Shown here: positions 37,918 through 41,349 of the stretch, in pieces
Layout: every line of letters begins with the position of its first letter
How positions within the stretch are numbered: the stretch's first letter is position 1
Origin: a virus
Reading direction: 5' to 3' (one strand)
DNA: 41,349 nucleotides
Virus record (IMG/VR): IMGVR_UViG_3300025652_000161
Coordinates: 1-41,349 of that record
Translations under genes and position numbers: made by a program
The notes under the pieces: model-generated
What the model was told of the DNA's origin: nothing
Database searches by the model: none
The model's input: only the letters and a program-made list of their open reading frames with translations

Positions 37918-38087
37918 TTTGGATGCAACCATCTCCCAAATGCCACGAATGCGGGGAACTAAACACAGCGGACGACTGCGTGTGTTGCAGAGACTGCGAC
38001 ACCCACCCGTGCGAGTGCGTGTGTGATGACTGCGGCGAACTAATCGAAGATACGGCGCACCGTGACGTGTGTGAATGCGATGGATAA
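37914..38087 (+). CDS. 57-residue cysteine-rich (double zinc-finger) protein
   Basis: Begins MIWMQPSPKCHECGELN and carries 12 cysteines among 57 residues in CxxC, CxC and CxxxC spacings. Likely two zinc sites. ATGA joins it to the loader and the next DnaA-like gene starts inside its end. Too small for most databases; role unknown. Confidence 0.6.
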   Translation: MIWMQPSPKCHECGELNTADDCVCCRDCDTHPCECVCDDCGELIEDTAHRDVCECDG

Positions 38088-38382
38088 CAAGAAGCTGCAA
38101 TCACTCTCCAAGTTGGCGTCTGAATATTATGGAGTGTCACTAGACAAACTAATGAGCGGCGACCGGCGGCAAAAATATGTGATTCCAAGACGTTGCTGCA
38201 TGTTTATCGCGTTCGACGCTGGTTACACAAAACCAGACATCGCCGAATTTTGGAAGTGCGATCGCACGACGGTTCACTCTGCGTGCAACAGATACGAACA
38301 CCAAGTTTCGGTTAATCCCAGAATCAAAAAAGAACTCATTCAGTTTTCTGAGTTTGTTAAGAAATTTTTAGAAAAAACATGA
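38080..38382 (+). CDS. DnaA domain-IV-like DNA-binding protein (second)
   Basis: A 100-residue protein. ASEYYGVSLDKLMSGDRRQKYVIPRRCCMFIAFDAGYTKP, then FWKCDRTTVHSACNRYE, closely follows DnaA domain IV. The D-R-T-T-V-H segment corresponds to the box-recognising DHTTV signature of DnaA. It lacks the AAA+ domain of DnaA. It could compete with or mimic host DnaA at its boxes. ATGA-linked to the next gene. Confidence 0.8.
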   Translation: MDNKKLQSLSKLASEYYGVSLDKLMSGDRRQKYVIPRRCCMFIAFDAGYTKPDIAEFWKCDRTTVHSACNRYEHQVSVNPRIKKELIQFSEFVKKFLEKT

Positions 38383-38588
38383 ACGAATATTCCGGCCCCG
38401 CAGTTGGCGAACTCCCACCAGTAGACCAGGATTTGGGAACGATAGGCAGACAGTTCTCCAAAAAAATATTGGAGCATGTGCTGAAAGGTACGTGGCCAGC
38501 CGAGCCACACGAAGAACCGATAGTCCGAGAGTTCAAAGCGTCTGGACTGTCGGTTAAGAAATTTATGGCTGCTAGGGCTGCTAAATGA
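38379..38588 (+). CDS. Small acidic protein, unknown
   Basis: A 69-residue protein (GELPPVDQDLGTIGRQFSKKILEHVLKGTWPAEPHEEP), helical at the end. The start overlaps the second DnaA-like gene's stop (ATGA). No family assigned. Confidence 0.55.
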   Translation: MNEYSGPAVGELPPVDQDLGTIGRQFSKKILEHVLKGTWPAEPHEEPIVREFKASGLSVKKFMAARAAK

Positions 38589-38591
38589 GCA

Positions 38592-39053
38592 ATGCTGACG
38601 GTGCTGCAAAGCGGTGCGCTGGGCGAGGCAATAGCCACGGCGCGTCTGCTACGCATGGGCTGCACGGTGTTGACCCCATCAACGCCGGAGCCGTTCGACA
38701 TAATGGCCATACTGAACGGTCGATGCGTGCGGGTGCAAGTGAAGGCTGCGTCCAGACCAAATCTGCATCAACGCCAGAAGCGCTACGCGTTTTCATGTTC
38801 TTACGGCGGGAACAAGCAGATGTACCCAGTGGGGTCGGTGGATATATTTGTGCTGGTAGCTACAGACATAGACCGTTGCTGGGTTATTCCAGCCGGAGAC
38901 ATGGATCGCAAGTCTGTAAAAATACCAGTCGTGACAAACGGTAAATGGCAAAAATATCTGGAAGCGTGGGAGCTATTAGAGCAGTACAGTGTGTCCCACG
39001 AAACATGTCAGAGTAGAAGTTCAATTTTAAATGGTAAAGAAAACTGCGTTTGA
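38592..39053 (+). CDS. PD-(D/E)XK endonuclease-like protein (second resolvase-like gene)
   Basis: A 153-residue protein: GALGEAIATARLLRMGCTVL, then PEPFDIMAILNGRCVRVQVKAA. The E, D and Q-x-K spacing fits PD-(D/E)XK DNA endonucleases of the type grouped with Holliday-junction or intron-endonuclease families. Later beta strands (VGSVDIFVLVATDIDRCWVIPAGD). Role in DNA processing is inferred. Confidence 0.65.
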   Translation: MLTVLQSGALGEAIATARLLRMGCTVLTPSTPEPFDIMAILNGRCVRVQVKAASRPNLHQRQKRYAFSCSYGGNKQMYPVGSVDIFVLVATDIDRCWVIPAGDMDRKSVKIPVVTNGKWQKYLEAWELLEQYSVSHETCQSRSSILNGKENCV

Positions 39054-39846
39054 AGTATTAAGTTTAGGTGCTGGTGTTCAGTCGAGTTGTTTAGCGCTCA
39101 TGGCAGCGCGGGGTGAAGTTGAGCCAATGCCGAAATGCGCCGTGTTTTCAGACACTGGGGCAGAGCCGGAAAAAGTCTACGATTACTTGTCTTGGCTCAC
39201 TGACGAATTGCCGTTTCCCGTGCATGTCGTACAACACAAGAGCGGACTAACCGCAAACATGGAAGACGCAATTAACAACGACGTGCGTATGGCACAGCCC
39301 CCGTTGTTTACAAAAAACCCAGACGGATCGCACGGCCAGATACCAAGAGTGTGTACTGTGGAGTACAAAATAAACCCCATTCGTAAGCTCACCAGAAAGT
39401 TGCTGGGGTTAAAGCCTAGACAGCGCCATAAAGATGAGCATTGCATTCAATGGATTGGCATTTCGCTGGACGAGATACAACGTATGCGAGAGTCTACGGT
39501 TCCGTATATTACAAACCGATTCCCGCTGGTGGAAAAGCGAATGCGACGTGGCGATTGCTTTGAGTGGATGAAGCGAAACGGATACCCAGAGCCACCGCGA
39601 TCCGCTTGCGTGTATTGTCCGTACCATTCCGATCATGAGTGGAGACGGATTAAGAAGACTGATCCAGAGGGGTGGAAAGAAGCGGTGCGTGTTGATGAGT
39701 TAGTGCGTGACGGATGGAAGAACATGGACAGCAAGATGTATTTGCACGCTGCAAGAATTCCGTTGAAAGACGTAGACTTATCGTCAGACGTGGATCGTGG
39801 GCAGTTAACTATGCTGGACGAATGTACTGGAATGTGTGGCAATTAA
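39031..39846 (+). CDS. PP-loop ATP-pyrophosphatase, PAPS-reductase-like
   Basis: A 271-residue protein. The PP-loop near the N-terminus reads SLGAGVQSSCLALMAARG, with an EPMPKCAVFSDTGAEP strand-turn following. A cysteine cluster (SACVYCPYHSDHEW) may bind zinc or iron. Family members reduce or transfer sulphur (PAPS reductases, DndC) or modify bases. The phage role is unknown. It overlaps the upstream nuclease gene by 23 bases. Confidence 0.75.
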   Translation: MVKKTAFEVLSLGAGVQSSCLALMAARGEVEPMPKCAVFSDTGAEPEKVYDYLSWLTDELPFPVHVVQHKSGLTANMEDAINNDVRMAQPPLFTKNPDGSHGQIPRVCTVEYKINPIRKLTRKLLGLKPRQRHKDEHCIQWIGISLDEIQRMRESTVPYITNRFPLVEKRMRRGDCFEWMKRNGYPEPPRSACVYCPYHSDHEWRRIKKTDPEGWKEAVRVDELVRDGWKNMDSKMYLHAARIPLKDVDLSSDVDRGQLTMLDECTGMCGN

Positions 39847-39847
39847 A

Positions 39848-39862
39848 TTAGTACAGTACAGC
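39848..39862 (+). promoter_or_regulatory. Dispersed motif copy (TTAGTACAGTACAGC)
   Basis: Identical to the minus-strand copy at 1351-1365 and one base from the site at 11595-11609. It lies between the PP-loop gene stop and the next ATG at 39872. Confidence 0.4.
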
Positions 39863-39871
39863 ACCCGAAAC

Positions 39872-40081
39872 ATGTCTGAACCGCACAGATCAGAGTCAGA
39901 ATTTCGGCTGAACTTTTGGCTAAAACGTGGGCGCAAGTTGCTGCTCGATCCGAAATCAAGTGGGTCTGAACTGCGAGCAGCGAGTATCGGCGTGCAATCA
40001 GTGGACCAGGGAATGTGTGACGAGCTAGAGCGCCGAGCGAAAGAAGCAATTGGAAGATTTAATCAGAAGAATAAACTATGA
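39872..40081 (+). CDS. Small protein, unknown
   Basis: A 69-residue protein (SEPHRSESEFRLNFWLKRGRKLLLDPKSSGSELRAASIG). Basic and helical. ATG at 39872 follows the dispersed motif copy. Its stop overlaps the next start (ATGA). Function not recognised. Confidence 0.55.
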   Translation: MSEPHRSESEFRLNFWLKRGRKLLLDPKSSGSELRAASIGVQSVDQGMCDELERRAKEAIGRFNQKNKL

Positions 40082-40299
40082 CTGACGAACAAATAAGAGA
40101 CAAGGGGCTGGCAGAATTTGCAGCCCGTGCATCCAAGAAGTTCAACGCGGGTATCCGTGAACACAACCCATGTGGGACGAAGGGGCTGTCGCGAATGGCG
40201 ACACTGCAACGAATCCGATCAGCCCAGGAAGAGGTGATGGATTTGTGGTTCTACTTGTACTCGGAAGAGCTATCAGCGCTGGGGTTCTTCGATGAATGA
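40078..40299 (+). CDS. Small MazG-like/helical protein (full copy)
   Basis: A 73-residue protein (EFAARASKKFNAGIREHNPCGTKGLSRM, then SAQEEVMDLWFYLYSEEL). The EE-x-x-D-x-W-x-Y-L helix resembles small MazG-type nucleotide-pyrophosphatase fragments. Weak match. Its last 59 bases and stop also form the left end of the window. The methyltransferase ATG overlaps its stop. Confidence 0.6.
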   Translation: MTDEQIRDKGLAEFAARASKKFNAGIREHNPCGTKGLSRMATLQRIRSAQEEVMDLWFYLYSEELSALGFFDE

Positions 40300-40871
40300 C
40301 GCACATCGATCTGTTCAGCGGGATCGGGGGGTTCGCATTAGCATGTCGTTGGTGCGAGCTAGAGACTATTTGCTTTTGCGAACAAGACCCGTACTGCCAG
40401 AAGATACTAGCAAAGCATTGGCCAGACGTGCCAATCGTCAGCGACATACGTGAGTTTGACGGAACACGATACACAGATGTCACTATTCTCACGGGTGGGC
40501 CACCGTGCCAGCCCGTGTCCGTCGCCGGAGAGCGTCGTGGGGAAGCAGACGACCGCTGGCTCTGGCCGGAGATGTATCGCGTTATTACGGAAGCAAGACC
40601 GCGTTTCGTCTTGTTTGAGAATGTTGCTGGTGTCCGAAACATGGGACTCGACGATGTTCTATCTGATCTGGAAGCCAGCGGGTACGCCACGGGGTCGGCT
40701 ATTATTCCGGCTTGTGCCATCGGGGCGCAGCACCGTCGAGATAGGTGCTGGGTATTGGCCGACTCCATCGGCGAACGACAATCGGGATCGGGGCCACTTG
40801 GGGATGCCATCCATTCAGCGACGCATCAAGAAGGGGAAGCAGTTAAACTTGGGGATGGTAGCGTCGGATAA
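40296..40871 (+). CDS. Cytosine-5 DNA methyltransferase, catalytic part
   Basis: A 191-residue protein with C5-methyltransferase motifs: I (DLFSGIGGF, 5-13), IV with catalytic Cys71 (GGPPCQP), VI (FENVAG, 107-112) and VIII (QHRRDR, about 145-150). It transfers a methyl group to cytosine, presumably to protect phage DNA from restriction. TAA at 869-871 of the 40-kb block ends this frame before the segment with motif X, which follows in the same frame at 40872. Motifs IX and X are thus missing from this chain. The left-end copy of the gene is deleted. Confidence 0.85.
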   Translation: MTHIDLFSGIGGFALACRWCELETICFCEQDPYCQKILAKHWPDVPIVSDIREFDGTRYTDVTILTGGPPCQPVSVAGERRGEADDRWLWPEMYRVITEARPRFVLFENVAGVRNMGLDDVLSDLEASGYATGSAIIPACAIGAQHRRDRCWVLADSIGERQSGSGPLGDAIHSATHQEGEAVKLGDGSVG

Positions 40872-40938
40872 GTGTGGAGCGTTGAACCCGAATTGGGTCG
40901 AGTGGCTTATGGGGTTCCCAATCGAATGGAGCGCTTAA
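40450..40938 (+). CDS. Overprinted companion frame within the methyltransferase gene
   Basis: A 162-residue frame, +1 relative to the methyltransferase. It reads like a second phage family: SGRRCIALLRKQDRVSSCLRMLL, TMFYLIWKPAGTPRGRLLFRL, YWPTPSANDNRDRGHLG, KKGKQLNLGMVASD and ALNPNWVEWLMGFPIEW. I recognise such wording from phage methyltransferase-linked proteins. It overlaps the methyltransferase for about 420 bases. Whether it is translated is unknown. Confidence 0.45.
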   Translation: MSLTEHDTQMSLFSRVGHRASPCPSPESVVGKQTTAGSGRRCIALLRKQDRVSSCLRMLLVSETWDSTMFYLIWKPAGTPRGRLLFRLVPSGRSTVEIGAGYWPTPSANDNRDRGHLGMPSIQRRIKKGKQLNLGMVASDKCGALNPNWVEWLMGFPIEWSA

Positions 40939-41054
40939 CTGCACTCGGCAACGCGATCGTGCCGCAACTGGCTTACGTGCTGATCAAGACGCTACTCAAT
41001 CATCAACCCAGCAGCAGCGAGTCGGCCCCGCAAGCGCTGGCGAATGATCTCTAA
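40872..41054 (+). CDS. C-terminal methyltransferase part with motif X (possible split subunit)
   Basis: Same frame as the methyltransferase, starting with GTG immediately after its TAA. It contains SVEPELGRVAYGVPNRMERL and the motif X phrase ALGNAIVPQLAYVLIK. If started independently it would be a small second subunit, as in known split C5-methyltransferases. Otherwise it is the tail of a gene broken by one nonsense codon. It overlaps the minus-strand gene ending at 40992. Confidence 0.5.
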   Translation: MWSVEPELGRVAYGVPNRMERLTALGNAIVPQLAYVLIKTLLNHQPSSSESAPQALANDL

Positions 41055-41216
41055 CGATTGCGCTGAATAGTACTCACCGCCCATGTTAAGCACGTCCGTC
41101 AGTAGCTCGTCCGTCTCGATCACTGTGTCGCGATAGTCGATGGCGCGAGACGCTTGGAATGCCATTTGCTCAAACAACTTTTTGTTTCGCTCAGTTAGAG
41201 TTTCTTCATCCACCAC
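40992..41216 (-). CDS. Small conserved protein, right copy, GTG start
   Basis: The right-end copy of the 74-codon gene at 122-346, with several substitutions. The position of the left ATG is GTG here (41214-41216), so the start codon has changed without loss of frame. The body (TDVLNMGGEYYSAQSLEIIRQ) is conserved. Confidence 0.55.
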   Translation of the reverse strand: MVDEETLTERNKKLFEQMAFQASRAIDYRDTVIETDELLTDVLNMGGEYYSAQSLEIIRQRLRGRLAAAGLMIE

Positions 41217-41349
41217 TTTGTGAAGTTTGGGTTGTCTTGCAGCACGGTGCAAAGTCCTGTTGACAGCAGCCGCACCAAGCGCTCTTCAGTCTGCTCTCCA
41301 GCCAGAGCCAGCGCGTCAAACAGCGCGTGCATAATTTCGTGAAGCAAAG
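41195..41349 (-). CDS. Metallopeptidase-fold protein, right copy, cut by window edge
   Basis: The C-terminal 50 codons of a second copy of the gene at 325-639. The zinc motif reads HEIMH instead of HEITH, then HALFDALALAGEQ. The N-terminus is beyond the window. Confidence 0.7.
   Translation of the reverse strand, partial: LLHEIMHALFDALALAGEQTEERLVRLLSTGLCTVLQDNPNFTKWWMKKL

Larger units (their letters stand above)
40240..41349. repeat. Right copy of terminal redundancy, with the full methyltransferase locus
   Basis: This stretch matches bases 1-479 except that it holds 631 bp more (about 40339-40969). It contains the end of the small MazG-like gene, the cytosine methyltransferase, the 74-codon minus-strand gene and the start of the metallopeptidase gene. 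Differences from the left copy include an ATG-to-GTG change at a start codon and HEITH versus HEIMH in the metallopeptidase. Confidence 0.9.

Overview
The window looks like one complete or nearly complete temperate, tailed, short-tailed (podovirus-type) bacteriophage genome, written as a linear contig whose two ends overlap. Bases 1-99 equal 40240-40338, and 100-479 match 40971-41349 with scattered substitutions, so the physical map is a circle or a terminally redundant molecule of about 40.2-40.9 kb. A Gram-negative host is likely: there are two lipobox lipoproteins (one spanin-like), an RlpA-type cell-wall enzyme and a holin-like protein. The host genus cannot be read from the sequence. No tRNA, rRNA, CRISPR array or insertion sequence was seen.

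Layout. (1) 122-5405, minus strand: about 15 tightly packed small genes, mostly joined by ATGA overlaps and mostly of unknown function. They include a zincin-like metallopeptidase and an RlpA-like protein. They are read from two promoters with the same layout (GTAAGA, 17 bases, TATA-like box) and end at a strong terminator at 687-724. (2) 5506-31667, plus strand: the virion and lysis block. It runs: small terminase, an ArfA-like small protein, an array of three 23-bp iterons, large terminase, spanin-like pair, portal, scaffold, N4-gp56-type capsid, terminator, tail fibre, low-complexity tail-associated protein, a cassette of tiny basic proteins, MscS-like membrane protein, holin-like proteins, tailspike, tail adaptor and nozzle, a GNAT-like protein, and three ejection-type proteins. 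The last ejection protein is a 2133-residue polyvalent protein. (3) 31833-33205, minus strand: tyrosine integrase and a ribbon-helix-helix regulator, with a candidate attP region at 31668-31832 and a divergent switch region at 33206-33339. (4) 33340-41054, plus strand: recombination and replication genes. These are a resolvase-like nuclease, a Rad52/Sak annealing protein, a RecB/Cas4-like exonuclease split by a frameshift, two proteins built on the DnaA DNA-binding fold, an O-like initiator, a DnaC-like loader, a second resolvase-like nuclease, a PP-loop/PAPS-reductase-like enzyme and a C5-cytosine methyltransferase. No DNA polymerase, primase or helicase was found, so replication probably recruits the host replisome through the DnaA-like proteins and the loader.

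Most interesting points. (a) The giant ejection protein appears to carry a tRNA/DNA-guanine-transglycosylase-like barrel and, downstream, a region that reads like an ECF sigma factor (sigma2 plus sigma4). If real, the phage would inject a base-modifying and transcription-redirecting protein along with its DNA. (b) The methyltransferase gene is overprinted: a second frame of the same DNA encodes another recognisable phage protein family ('WPTPSANDN...LNPxWVEWLMGFP'). The first frame is split by a stop codon just before the region holding motif X. (c) The left-end copy of this locus has lost 631 bp, removing the methyltransferase, so methyltransferase-plus and methyltransferase-minus forms seem to coexist.
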